Of a stretch of 16,298 nucleotides of DNA, positions 1 to 6,720 are shown piece after piece; the stretch's first letter is position 1, and every line of letters starts with the position of its first letter. The notes below the pieces were generated by a model. The model worked only from the letters and a program-made list of their open reading frames with translations. It had not been told where the DNA came from and searched no databases. Source of the stretch: Candidatus Brockarchaeota archaeon. GTDB lineage: Archaea; Thermoproteota; EX4484-205; DTQO01. A program made the position numbers and the translations under genes. The DNA is taken from the NCBI GenBank assembly GCA_017601265.1, contig JAFNJA010000031.1:1-16298 (forward strand), given 5' to 3'.

Positions 1-276
1 GTAATAGGCGCGGTCCTTGGTTACGCCCTGTCGCACGTGATAGTCGCCGTCTTCAAGGGCGGGATGGGTTTCAACTTCGATGAAGGCCAGTTCAGGGGCT
101 TGGGCGGCATGGGCAACAGGGAAGGCTTCAGGATGCTTGACTTTTACCCCGTTATCGGCCCCGAGCTGTTGCTGGCGTCGATCTTGATGTCGATAGTCGT
201 GGGAGGCCTTGCGGGTTTGATTCCAGCTTGGAGGGCGTCGAGGCTCGATCCGGTGGTGGCGCTGAGGAAGGAGTAG
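1..276 (+). CDS. ABC transporter permease, MacB/FtsX-like, C-terminal fragment
   Basis: The gene enters from the left edge. The frame is open from base 1, so only about the last 91 residues are visible. The visible part has a hydrophobic helix at the edge, a short glycine-rich extracytoplasmic loop, and a final transmembrane helix (LLLASILMSIVVGGLAGLI) followed by PAWRASRLDPVVALRKE. That last segment is the hallmark C-terminus of MacB/FtsX/LolC-type permeases, where the coupling region and the 'P..AL' tail follow the last helix. Such permeases work with an ATPase subunit to export lipids, peptides or macrolides, or to transmit mechanical force across the membrane. The ATPase and the rest of the permease would lie to the left. 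The stop codon is 1 nt away from the radA stop on the other strand. The family call is secure; the substrate is unknown. Confidence 0.85.
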   Translation, partial: VIGAVLGYALSHVIVAVFKGGMGFNFDEGQFRGLGGMGNREGFRMLDFYPVIGPELLLASILMSIVVGGLAGLIPAWRASRLDPVVALRKE

Positions 277-277
277 A

Positions 278-1321
278 TCACTCTTCCTCGACGTCCGAGA
301 TCCCTTCCTCGGCTATCCTGAAGACGCACTCACCCTCAGGGCGGTCCAGGCTCACTACCAGCCTGGCAACCCTGTTTCCCTTTCCGCCTGCGGCTTTCCT
401 CAGGAAGATCCTGGTGTGGCTCCTGTGCCCGACTATGTGCCCTCCCACCGGGTAAGCTCCCAGGCCGAAAAAGTCGTCCGGCCTGCTCATCACCTGGTTC
501 GTCACGACGGCTGCGGCGTTGAACGCCACGGTCAGCCTCTCAAGCCTATGGAGGTGGCTGTTGAGCTTCTGCTGCCTGGCCGCGAGCGACTCCCTCCCGA
601 GGTACTCGCTCCGAAAATGGCTGGTGAGCGAATCCACCACTATCAGCTTGATGTTGTTGGCCTTTATGATCTGGTCAGCCTTCTCCAAGATCAGGATCTG
701 GTGGTCAGAGTTGTAAGCTTCGGCCACGACTATGTTTGAGACGACCTTTTCTGGATCGAGGCCCGTCCTCTTCGCCATCTGGACTATCCTCTCCGGCCTG
801 AAAGTGTTCTCCGTGTCGAGGTACAGGGCGTTCCCCCCCAGCCCTCCCTTTCCGAAGGGCAGCTGCACGTTTATGCACAGCTGGTGGCAGATCTGGGACT
901 TTCCCGTGCCGTACTCTCCGAAGAATTCGGTTATGGTCATGGTTTCCAAGCCTCCGCCGATCAAGCCGTCCAAGTTCTTGCTCCCGGTCGACAACCTCTG
1001 GATGTTCGCGCGCCGCGCCAGGATCTCCGAGGCGGGGACGAACCTAACCTCCGTCGCGTCCCTGGCGAGCGACACGATCCTCATGGCGGCCTTGTCCGAC
1101 ATGCCAGCCCTGACGAGCTCGTTGACGGCGGCGGTCGCGAGCGATTCGACGGTCGAGTAACCCATCTCCATCAGCTTGCTGGCGGTCGCGGGTCCCACGC
1201 CCGGTATGTCCTCGATGGTCGCGTACTTTGTGCGCACCTGGGGCTCCTCGGCAACCTTGGCCCCCTCCTCCTGCCTTCTCTTCCTCTTGTCTTCGTCCGC
1301 GGACCCGGTTTTGGGATTCAT
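278..1321 (-). CDS. radA: DNA repair and recombination protein RadA
   Basis: RadA is the archaeal RecA/Rad51 recombinase. It forms ATP-dependent filaments on single-stranded DNA and performs homology search and strand exchange. The 347-residue protein has a charged N-terminal tail (1-30), a helix-hairpin-helix DNA-binding domain (about 33-92, with IEDIPGVGPATASKL) and the RecA core. Walker A is GEYGTGKS at 135-142 and Walker B is LIVVDS at 226-231. The region around MSRPDDFFG (278-286) matches the DNA-binding loop 2, followed by the conserved GGHIVGHRSHTRIFLRK segment. The polymerisation motif region lies in the linker near residue 94. The length is normal for full RadA rather than for a RadA paralog or RadB, both of which lack the HhH domain. 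The start is ATG, with a TATA-like box about 40 bp upstream. The gene converges on the permease with 1 nt between stops. Confidence 0.97.
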   Translation of the reverse strand: MNPKTGSADEDKRKRRQEEGAKVAEEPQVRTKYATIEDIPGVGPATASKLMEMGYSTVESLATAAVNELVRAGMSDKAAMRIVSLARDATEVRFVPASEILARRANIQRLSTGSKNLDGLIGGGLETMTITEFFGEYGTGKSQICHQLCINVQLPFGKGGLGGNALYLDTENTFRPERIVQMAKRTGLDPEKVVSNIVVAEAYNSDHQILILEKADQIIKANNIKLIVVDSLTSHFRSEYLGRESLAARQQKLNSHLHRLERLTVAFNAAAVVTNQVMSRPDDFFGLGAYPVGGHIVGHRSHTRIFLRKAAGGKGNRVARLVVSLDRPEGECVFRIAEEGISDVEEE

Positions 1322-1360
1322 GGCCAGCTTCTTTCCTGGTCAGGGACGCGCTTACCCCCT

Positions 1361-1367
1361 ATTTATC
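1361..1367 (-). promoter_or_regulatory. TATA-like box of radA
   Basis: On the minus strand the sequence reads GGATAAATAGG, about 40 bp upstream of the radA ATG. The predicted transcription start is near 1337, leaving a leader of about 16 nt. No strong Shine-Dalgarno sequence is seen. Identified by eye only. Confidence 0.5.
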
Positions 1368-1445
1368 CCTCAAAGGTAGCTTGGTGGTGGGGGGGAGGTC
1401 GGTGAAAACGGAGGCTCCCCGATTCTTGGCGATTTTCAGCTAACC

Positions 1446-1451
1446 TTTATC
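1446..1451 (+). promoter_or_regulatory. TATA-like box of the PH/zinc-ribbon gene
   Basis: CCTTTATC lies about 36 bp before the TTG start at 1485. This would give a transcription start near 1474 and a very short leader, which agrees with the absence of a Shine-Dalgarno sequence. The space between this box and the radA box holds a G-rich run (1383-1398) and no gene. Confidence 0.4.
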
Positions 1452-1484
1452 TACGCGAAAAAAGAAGCTTTACAGGCGTCCGGT

Positions 1485-2087
1485 TTGTCGTCCGCCGAAC
1501 CTGAACAGATCCTGAAAGAAACGAGAAACGCCGTTTATTACATGCAAGCCGGGGGATTGGAATCGGCCGTTCCAGGCTGCCTAATTTTGACGAACCTGAG
1601 GATAGCCTTCTTGGAAGGTTATCCCGGGAGGAGGAGTTTGCTGGGCATGAAAAAGAGCAGGGGGGGCCCGAGGGCGCTCATCAACTTCAACGTCGCCAGG
1701 TTGATGGGAGCCAACGTCAGCGTTAAGCAAGAGCCGGCTGGGGCCCAACCTGGAAAGCGCGCAGCGGCCGAGGTGCGGCAGGTCTTGATCGTCTCGTTGA
1801 ACACGCCCACGGGTCCCGAGAGCTTCTCCTTCGAAGTAGAAGACCCGGTGGCGTGGGCCCAATTGATCAACACGTTTGCGCCGACCCGCGTTGAAGGCGC
1901 AAGCCAGGCAAGGTCCGCGCCAGTTCAACCTCCGAGCCCAAAAACCGAAACAGCCCGGGCGAAGCCGGTCCAGGAAGCGGTTTTGGAAGTTGGAAACGTG
2001 AAGTTCTGCCCTGAATGCGGGAAGGAACTCGAGATCAGCGCCAGGTTTTGCTGGGAGTGCGGTTCGCCCCAGCCGGACGTGGATTGA
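1485..2087 (+). CDS. PH/GRAM-like domain protein with C-terminal zinc ribbon
   Basis: A 200-residue protein of unknown function. The N-terminal 130 residues look like a PH/GRAM-type beta domain: GCLILTNLRIAFLEG (31-45) matches the pattern 'G.L.LTN.R..FL' of these domains, and the last helix is DPVAWAQLINTF (120-131). A proline/serine/alanine-rich linker (about 135-165) leads to a zinc ribbon with Cys175-x2-Cys178 and Cys189-x2-Cys192 (FCPECGK and FCWECGS). Such proteins are cytoplasmic; the zinc ribbon probably binds protein or nucleic acid, and the PH-like part a lipid or protein partner. The start is TTG because no ATG or GTG lies in frame upstream before a stop, and the TATA-like box fits it. 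An internal ATG at residue 20 is less likely, since it would cut into the domain. It is divergent from radA and converges with polB. Confidence 0.75.
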   Translation: MSSAEPEQILKETRNAVYYMQAGGLESAVPGCLILTNLRIAFLEGYPGRRSLLGMKKSRGGPRALINFNVARLMGANVSVKQEPAGAQPGKRAAAEVRQVLIVSLNTPTGPESFSFEVEDPVAWAQLINTFAPTRVEGASQARSAPVQPPSPKTETARAKPVQEAVLEVGNVKFCPECGKELEISARFCWECGSPQPDVD

Positions 2088-2108
2088 ACCGGGTTCTGAG
2101 GTATCGCG

Positions 2109-2126
2109 CCCGGTCATTCGACCGGG
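2109..2126. terminator. Hairpin between convergent genes
   Basis: A perfect 7-bp stem, CCCGGTC and GACCGGG, encloses the 4-nt loop ATTC. It sits in the 49-nt gap between the stop of the PH/zinc-ribbon gene (2087) and the stop of polB (2137). It could end or stabilise both transcripts. No T-tract follows on either strand, so it is not a classical archaeal terminator. Confidence 0.4.
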
Positions 2127-2136
2127 AGAAGTCAAG

Positions 2137-4482
2137 TCAGGTCGCGAGGACCTTTTCGAGGAGGGCTTTTTCCCCGATCCCGAAGTTTTCCAAAACCCTG
2201 GCGGCTGCCGGAACCACTTGGTTCCTCAAGTAATAATCGTAATCGGGTTCCAGGCCTTTTGCGAACGCCAAAGGCCTCGCCTTCTGGTACAACTTCCCTT
2301 CGCCCTTGACGATGACGTACCCGACCTTTTCCCCGACCGCGAGGCTCCACCCTTTCTCCTTCATAATCCTCGCGGCCTCGACGTGCGGGGCCTTGACCTC
2401 GTAATCTTCCAGCGGCTTCGTCAGCGTTTTCCATATCACGAGGTCGCCAACCGGCACCGATCCCGCTAGGAGCCTTGAAACGTATTCCTTCAAGAAAGCG
2501 ACGGCTTTTCCCGCGTCCTCCTCCCTCAAGACGATCTCGATCACCCCCTTTTGGGCCGTCTTGGCTACTCGAGCCCAGTCGCCTCTCACGGCCTCGAGGC
2601 CGACCAGGTCGATCTCTCCGGTCGCGAGGAGGCCGCAGTACTTCTTCTTGGCTTCGGTGAATAGGACCTTCTCGTACACCTTCTCCGGCCTGGCTTCCAG
2701 ACCGATCTCTTCGCCTATTTCCTTCAACACACGCTTGATCTTTGCCCGGTCGTTCCTGACGAAAATGCTGTCCGTGTCCCCGTAAACGACTTCGAGACCG
2801 ACCGATTTGGCGATCTTGACCGCGCGCGTTATGACGCTTCTCCCCCAAGCCGCCGTGGCCTCCGCCACTTCCTTGGAATACCACCTCGCTCCGGTCCACC
2901 CGCAGTAACCGTAGAGGGCGTTCGTCACCACCTTTATTGCCCTCTGCCTCGCTTCCAGCACCTTGCGCTCCGTCGTCCCGGGTTGGAGCCGCTCGAGTTT
3001 CTCGTTCAGCTCCTTCCTGGCCTTCAGAAGATCCGCCAAAGCGCGCTTGTAAAATCCTTCCGGACTCCTTTTGAACCTGTGCCCCACCTCGGGGGCCACG
3101 TTCAGGTCCTTCCCGGTTTCTTCGGTGTAAGTGTCCGGCGATATGTTGTGCATCAGCATCAGGTTCGGATACATGGACCTGAAATCGAGCACGGCCACGT
3201 TCCTTTGCATCCCAGGCTTGGGGCTGAGCACGATCCCCCCGGCGTAAGTGGCATAGCCCCTATCGACCCTTTTGGGCACGAGTTCGCCGACCCGGTGCGC
3301 GAGGGACACGAGGTAAGATTCAACCCTGAACCCGACGGCGGCGGTCGCGACGTGGTCCAGCGGTATCTTCACGAGATCCGAAAGCTGGGTCAGGAACTCG
3401 AGCGCCGATTCGGCAACCTCGACCATCGCTTCGGCCCTTTGGGCGGAAAACCTCAGGACGCGCTGGCTGTCGCCGCTTCTCCAAAGTTCTGCCAACTCGG
3501 TCTCGTCCAAATCGTCGAGCCGGCCTTTCGTTTTTATCCCGAGGTAGCGCGCCAACTCCTCCAAACTCTCGACGTCCAAGTCCTGGATATCCTTGGCCAT
3601 GTCAAGAAGGTCGATGCCGGCCCTTCCGGTGATCGACGTGTGGCCGTAAAGGCTCGTGTGAGGCTCTGAACCAACCCTGTCGACGGCAAGTTTCAAACCG
3701 AGGTGTTGGGCTCTCGCGGAAAGCGCCCGCCAGTCGTTCTGGTTGGCCCCGAACCCCGCGATCACGTCCGGATCGTAATCCCTTACGTACGAGATGAACG
3801 ACCGGATGACGCTTTCGTCGCCGCCTTCCTTCATGACGAACTGGGAAGGTTTTCTCTCCGAGTTGTTTACCGATATCGCGTAAACGGGGTCCTTCCCCAG
3901 CTGCGGGCTGCCCGATTTTCCGAGGGACAGCACGTGGAAGCTCATTATCTTAAGCCTTGGCGCCCTCGCCTCTTCCAGCCTCCTCGGGACCCCGGCAAGG
4001 CAATAGATCTCGTCGACGCAAGCTTCCGGGGGATCCTCGGCTTCTCTGACGTCCGCTACGTGCCACGCGCAGGGCGTCACTCCCGTATCTATCATGTACC
4101 GCGTGGAAAACCTGATGTCTTCCTCCAAAGCTCTTGAGACTCCCTCCGTCTTCGAAAACCTTCCCGCCAACCTTTCGACCTCCTCCGGATCGGGGCACGT
4201 GACCTTGACGGCCTTGACGGGCTTTCCGAAGAGTTTCTTGTCCAAGACTTCGAACTCCAAGGCCCGCTTGGCCTTGAGAGACTCTTTTTCTAGGACTGGC
4301 AGCACGTTCTCGGGTTTTCCTGACAGGACCAAGTAGAAATATGGCTTGAACCTCCTCTCCAAGAGGAGCACCCTCTTCCCATCGCTCACGCCCCACAGCC
4401 ATACCTCTGGAACGCCCCCCCTCGTTTCGTAGTTGACGTCGAGAAGCCAAAACCTGATCTCCCGGGTTCCCGCCTTCGGCAA
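2137..4482 (-). CDS. polB: Family B DNA polymerase, exonuclease motifs degenerate
   Basis: A 781-residue B-family DNA polymerase, close in length to euryarchaeal PolB and crenarchaeal PolB3. The polymerase motifs are intact: motif A LDFRSMYPN (432-440), motif B with KVVTNALYG (517-525), motif C YGDTDS (567-572), EAKKKY (610-615) and RGDW (633-636). The N-terminal domain keeps the RFKPYFY segment (44-50). The exonuclease domain folds like the family by its flanking sequence, but its catalytic residues are mostly gone. The Exo I 'FDIE' is SFHVLS (181-186), the Exo II 'YNxxxFD' is FGANQND (244-250, last Asp kept), and the Exo III 'YxxxD' is FSAQR (345-349). It should therefore synthesise DNA without proofreading, as expected of a translesion or repair enzyme. 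The C-terminus stops at EKVLAT and has no clear PCNA-binding peptide. The TTG start is supported by GGAGG 7 nt upstream. The assignment is very sure; the subfamily is not. Confidence 0.96.
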   Translation of the reverse strand: MPKAGTREIRFWLLDVNYETRGGVPEVWLWGVSDGKRVLLLERRFKPYFYLVLSGKPENVLPVLEKESLKAKRALEFEVLDKKLFGKPVKAVKVTCPDPEEVERLAGRFSKTEGVSRALEEDIRFSTRYMIDTGVTPCAWHVADVREAEDPPEACVDEIYCLAGVPRRLEEARAPRLKIMSFHVLSLGKSGSPQLGKDPVYAISVNNSERKPSQFVMKEGGDESVIRSFISYVRDYDPDVIAGFGANQNDWRALSARAQHLGLKLAVDRVGSEPHTSLYGHTSITGRAGIDLLDMAKDIQDLDVESLEELARYLGIKTKGRLDDLDETELAELWRSGDSQRVLRFSAQRAEAMVEVAESALEFLTQLSDLVKIPLDHVATAAVGFRVESYLVSLAHRVGELVPKRVDRGYATYAGGIVLSPKPGMQRNVAVLDFRSMYPNLMLMHNISPDTYTEETGKDLNVAPEVGHRFKRSPEGFYKRALADLLKARKELNEKLERLQPGTTERKVLEARQRAIKVVTNALYGYCGWTGARWYSKEVAEATAAWGRSVITRAVKIAKSVGLEVVYGDTDSIFVRNDRAKIKRVLKEIGEEIGLEARPEKVYEKVLFTEAKKKYCGLLATGEIDLVGLEAVRGDWARVAKTAQKGVIEIVLREEDAGKAVAFLKEYVSRLLAGSVPVGDLVIWKTLTKPLEDYEVKAPHVEAARIMKEKGWSLAVGEKVGYVIVKGEGKLYQKARPLAFAKGLEPDYDYYLRNQVVPAAARVLENFGIGEKALLEKVLAT

Positions 4483-4489
4483 ACCTTCT

Positions 4490-4494
4490 CCTCC
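4490..4494 (-). promoter_or_regulatory. Shine-Dalgarno sequence of polB
   Basis: GGAGG on the minus strand lies 7 nt before TTG at 4482. It is one of the few strong ribosome-binding sites in the window and decides in favour of the TTG start of the polymerase. Confidence 0.75.
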
Positions 4495-4517
4495 AACGAT
4501 TAAACGCGGGCTGGGAG

Positions 4518-4525
4518 GATATAAC
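4518..4525 (-). promoter_or_regulatory. TATA-like box of polB
   Basis: The minus strand reads GGGTTATATCC, about 40 bp upstream of the polB start. The predicted transcript begins near 4495, just in front of the Shine-Dalgarno sequence. Confidence 0.5.
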
Positions 4526-4554
4526 CCTTGGGAGCCGGCGCCCTCTTGCTTAAG

Positions 4555-4562
4555 CTTTTAAG
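4555..4562 (+). promoter_or_regulatory. TATA-like box of the FAD dehydrogenase gene
   Basis: CTTTTAAG lies about 36 bp upstream of the ATG at 4595, predicting a transcription start near 4585 and a leader of about 10 nt. With the polB box it forms a compact divergent promoter region of 112 bp. Confidence 0.5.
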
Positions 4563-4594
4563 GGATCCGTCCCGCGGGTTGCACGCCAAGGCAA

Positions 4595-5968
4595 ATGCAT
4601 GACGTGATAATCGTCGGCGCCGGGCCGGCCGGGATATTCGCTTCTTTGAAGTTCGCTTCGAGGCCGGACCTGAAGATCCTTTTGCTGGACATGGGTCCGG
4701 ACATAGGCGAAAGGCGCTGCCCCTCAAGGGACGGGGGCGTCGTGTGCGCAAGGTGCGAATCTTGCTCCCTGGCGTCAGGTTGGGGCGGAGCCGGAGCATT
4801 CAGCGACGGAAAGATAACGCTGAGCCCGGAAATAGGAGGTTGGCTCTCCGACATTCTCGGGAGGGAAAGGGTCGAGTCTTTGATATCGGAGAGCGACAAG
4901 ATCTGGTTGCGGTTCGGTTCTCCGACGAAGGTGTACGGCGACGACCAAGACGCTGCCGAGCTCATCTCGAGGAAGGCGAAACTGGCCGAGTTGGAACTCA
5001 AAACGAACAAGCTCAGGCACCTCGGAACGGATCTTTGCAGGAAGATATTGGCGGACATGAGGGCGCACTTGGACGGCTCCATAGAAGTCAGGACGAGGAC
5101 GAAAGTGTCCAAGATATTGGCCGAGGGCGGCGTTGCAAGGGGCGTTCAGCTCTCGGACGGGACTATCTTGGAAGCGAGGGCCGTTCTGGCGGCTCCCGGG
5201 AGGATAGGGGCCGAGTGGCTGGGCGAGGAAAGCAGGAGGCTTGGCATAGGCCTGACCCGGAACCCCGTGGACATAGGCGTGAGGGCCGAGGTCCCGGCCG
5301 AGGTGCTTTCCCCCCTGACGGACGCCTTGTACGAACCCAAGCTGAAGTACGTCTCCAAAAGGTTTGACGATTACGTCAGGACTTTTTGCGTCAACCCGCA
5401 CGGGGAGGTCATCACCGAGTGCTACGACGGCGTCGTGACCGTCAACGGCCACAGCTTCGAATTCAAGAGGACGGCGAACACGAACTTCGCCATCCTCGTG
5501 AGCACGGCTTTCACGGAACCCTTCAAGGAACCGATCGCGTACGGCAAATACGTCGCGCGCTTAGCGAACCTTTTGTCCGGAGGCATAATCGTCCAAAGGC
5601 TCGGGGACTTGGTTCAGGGCAGGAGGTCGACCGCCGAACGCGTGAAGCGCAGCATCGTCACGCCCACGCTGAAGAACGCGACGCCGGGAGACCTGAGCTT
5701 CATCCTCCCGTACAGGATACTGAGCAACATCGTCGAGATGCTCAAGGCGATAGACAAGCTGGCACCAGGAGTTTTCTCGAAGCACACCTTGCTCTACGGA
5801 GTAGAAGCCAAATTCTACTCTTCCAGGGTAAACACGGGCAAAAACCTGGAAACGTCCGTTAAGAACCTCTTCGTGGCTGGCGACGGGGCAGGGCTCACCA
5901 GGGGGCTCTCCCAGGCGGCAGCTTGCGGCTTGGCGGCAGCCGAGAACGTGATGAAAAGGCTCGCTTAA
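4595..5968 (+). CDS. FAD-dependent dehydrogenase, COG2509 type
   Basis: A 457-residue NAD(P)/FAD-dependent oxidoreductase of the poorly characterised COG2509 group. The N-terminal Rossmann motif is VIIVGAGPAG (4-13). The C-terminal FAD-binding segment NLFVAGDGAGLTRGLSQAA is close to the end. Between them are the family block GWGGAGAFSDGK (62-73) and a cysteine cluster Cys42-x8-Cys51-x2-Cys54-x2-Cys57. The protein has no membrane segment and is likely cytoplasmic. Members are annotated as flavin dehydrogenases with unknown substrates, so the reaction cannot be named. The ATG start places the Rossmann motif at the usual distance from the N-terminus and follows a TATA-like box. The stop codon overlaps the stop of the convergent phosphoesterase gene within the palindrome TTAA (5965-5968). 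Confidence 0.9.
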   Translation: MHDVIIVGAGPAGIFASLKFASRPDLKILLLDMGPDIGERRCPSRDGGVVCARCESCSLASGWGGAGAFSDGKITLSPEIGGWLSDILGRERVESLISESDKIWLRFGSPTKVYGDDQDAAELISRKAKLAELELKTNKLRHLGTDLCRKILADMRAHLDGSIEVRTRTKVSKILAEGGVARGVQLSDGTILEARAVLAAPGRIGAEWLGEESRRLGIGLTRNPVDIGVRAEVPAEVLSPLTDALYEPKLKYVSKRFDDYVRTFCVNPHGEVITECYDGVVTVNGHSFEFKRTANTNFAILVSTAFTEPFKEPIAYGKYVARLANLLSGGIIVQRLGDLVQGRRSTAERVKRSIVTPTLKNATPGDLSFILPYRILSNIVEMLKAIDKLAPGVFSKHTLLYGVEAKFYSSRVNTGKNLETSVKNLFVAGDGAGLTRGLSQAAACGLAAAENVMKRLA

Positions 5969-6681
5969 CCCCTCAGATCCTTGACCTGGCCGAGAAGCGT
6001 CCCGTCGAGCGTGTAAGCATCCGATCCGCCTATGTCGACCTTCGCCCAGTTGAAGACGGGCCCGTACCTCTCGTCGTAACCGGCCCTGTTCACGGGAAGG
6101 TGCCCTATCATCCTGTTGAAGGAAGGCATGACTACGACCGTCGGCAAGGTGCCGGAAGGTTTGCATTTCAACCAGACGGGGTAAACCATTTTGAAACCGA
6201 ACGCGTCCGTGAGCTCCACGGCGGGATGGACGTGCCCCGTCACGAGGCAATCCGCGTCCCTGGCTTTCGGAGGCGGAAGCGCGTGGCCGTGCACGAGCCA
6301 CGAATTTCCTATCCCCAGCCCTTGTGGAGGGTGGATTTTGACCTTCCTGGGAGTGAGGGGCAAAAGGTCGCCGTCGTGGTTTCCTGGGACGATCTCCAAG
6401 GACGGGACCTTTTCGGAGAGGGCTCCCAAGAAATTCGGGATGTGGCGCCACTCCTCGACCGAGACCTTGGGAACGCCGTGCTTCACGTCGCCGAGGAGGA
6501 CCAGCCTGCTAGCTCCTGTTTTTTCAACCATGTCGGCGAGTTCCCCGAAGATCCGGTCCGTCTGGGACGGTATCCTGATGCCCCTCTCCCTCAGTTCGCC
6601 CTCGAAACCAAGATGCAGGTCGGACACTACCAGGACGCCGTCTACCAAAAGGGCAGGGTGGGGGATCAGAGGTTGAACCAT
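5965..6681 (-). CDS. Calcineurin-like metallophosphoesterase, COG1407/PdeM-like
   Basis: A 238-residue metallophosphoesterase with the full two-metal motif set: SDLHLG (20-25), GDVKHG (64-69), GNHDG (100-104), HGH (131-133) and GHVHP (149-153). The sequence looks like archaeal COG1407 proteins (ICC-like phosphoesterases). Their bacterial relatives are called PdeM and sit with ligase-associated DNA repair genes, so a nuclease or phosphodiesterase role in DNA metabolism is possible but not shown. The ATG at 6681 keeps the N-terminal strand (PALLVDGVLVVSDLH) seen in the family. However, the only TATA-like sequence (6681-6688) overlaps that ATG. A transcript starting from it in this direction would favour a TTG at 6648 (residue 12), so the exact start is unsure. 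It is convergent with the FAD dehydrogenase gene and divergent from the SWIM gene. Confidence 0.87.
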   Translation of the reverse strand: MVQPLIPHPALLVDGVLVVSDLHLGFEGELRERGIRIPSQTDRIFGELADMVEKTGASRLVLLGDVKHGVPKVSVEEWRHIPNFLGALSEKVPSLEIVPGNHDGDLLPLTPRKVKIHPPQGLGIGNSWLVHGHALPPPKARDADCLVTGHVHPAVELTDAFGFKMVYPVWLKCKPSGTLPTVVVMPSFNRMIGHLPVNRAGYDERYGPVFNWAKVDIGGSDAYTLDGTLLGQVKDLRG

Positions 6682-6688
6682 ATATATT
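6681..6688 (+). promoter_or_regulatory. TATA box between phosphoesterase and SWIM genes
   Basis: CATATATATTCG is nearly symmetric and lies between two divergent genes. For the SWIM gene it sits about 36 bp before the TTG at 6721, a normal distance for a short-leader transcript. For the phosphoesterase it overlaps the ATG. A small inverted repeat, GCTTC-GCG-GAAGC (6703-6715), covers the predicted SWIM transcription start. Confidence 0.5.
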
Positions 6689-6720
6689 CGGGCCCCTCAT
6701 CCGCTTCGCGGAAGCACGGG

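Noticed and set aside
1398..1440. Possible C/D-box or other small RNA in the radA upstream region.
   Set aside because: No RTGATGA box C with a matching CTGA box D and no stable conserved-looking fold beyond a 6-bp stem were found.
2132..2899. Minus-strand open frame of 255 codons inside polB.
   Set aside because: Its translation is low-complexity Arg/Gly-rich and lies in another frame of the polymerase, whose motifs B and C are read in the real frame.
2983..3669. Plus-strand open frame of 228 codons antisense to polB.
   Set aside because: No domain is seen, there is no promoter, and it is complementary to conserved polymerase and exonuclease-domain sequence.
5561..6451. Long minus-strand open frame of 296 codons.
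   Set aside because: It runs across the ends of two convergent, well-supported genes and gives an Arg/Pro/Gly-rich translation typical of shadow frames in GC-rich DNA.
5923..6720. Upstream extension of the SWIM gene's open frame (long frame 5923-7110).
   Set aside because: This part is antisense to the phosphoesterase, whose catalytic motifs are all intact. It has no recognisable domain, and the TATA box lies inside it. Only 6721-7110 is coding.
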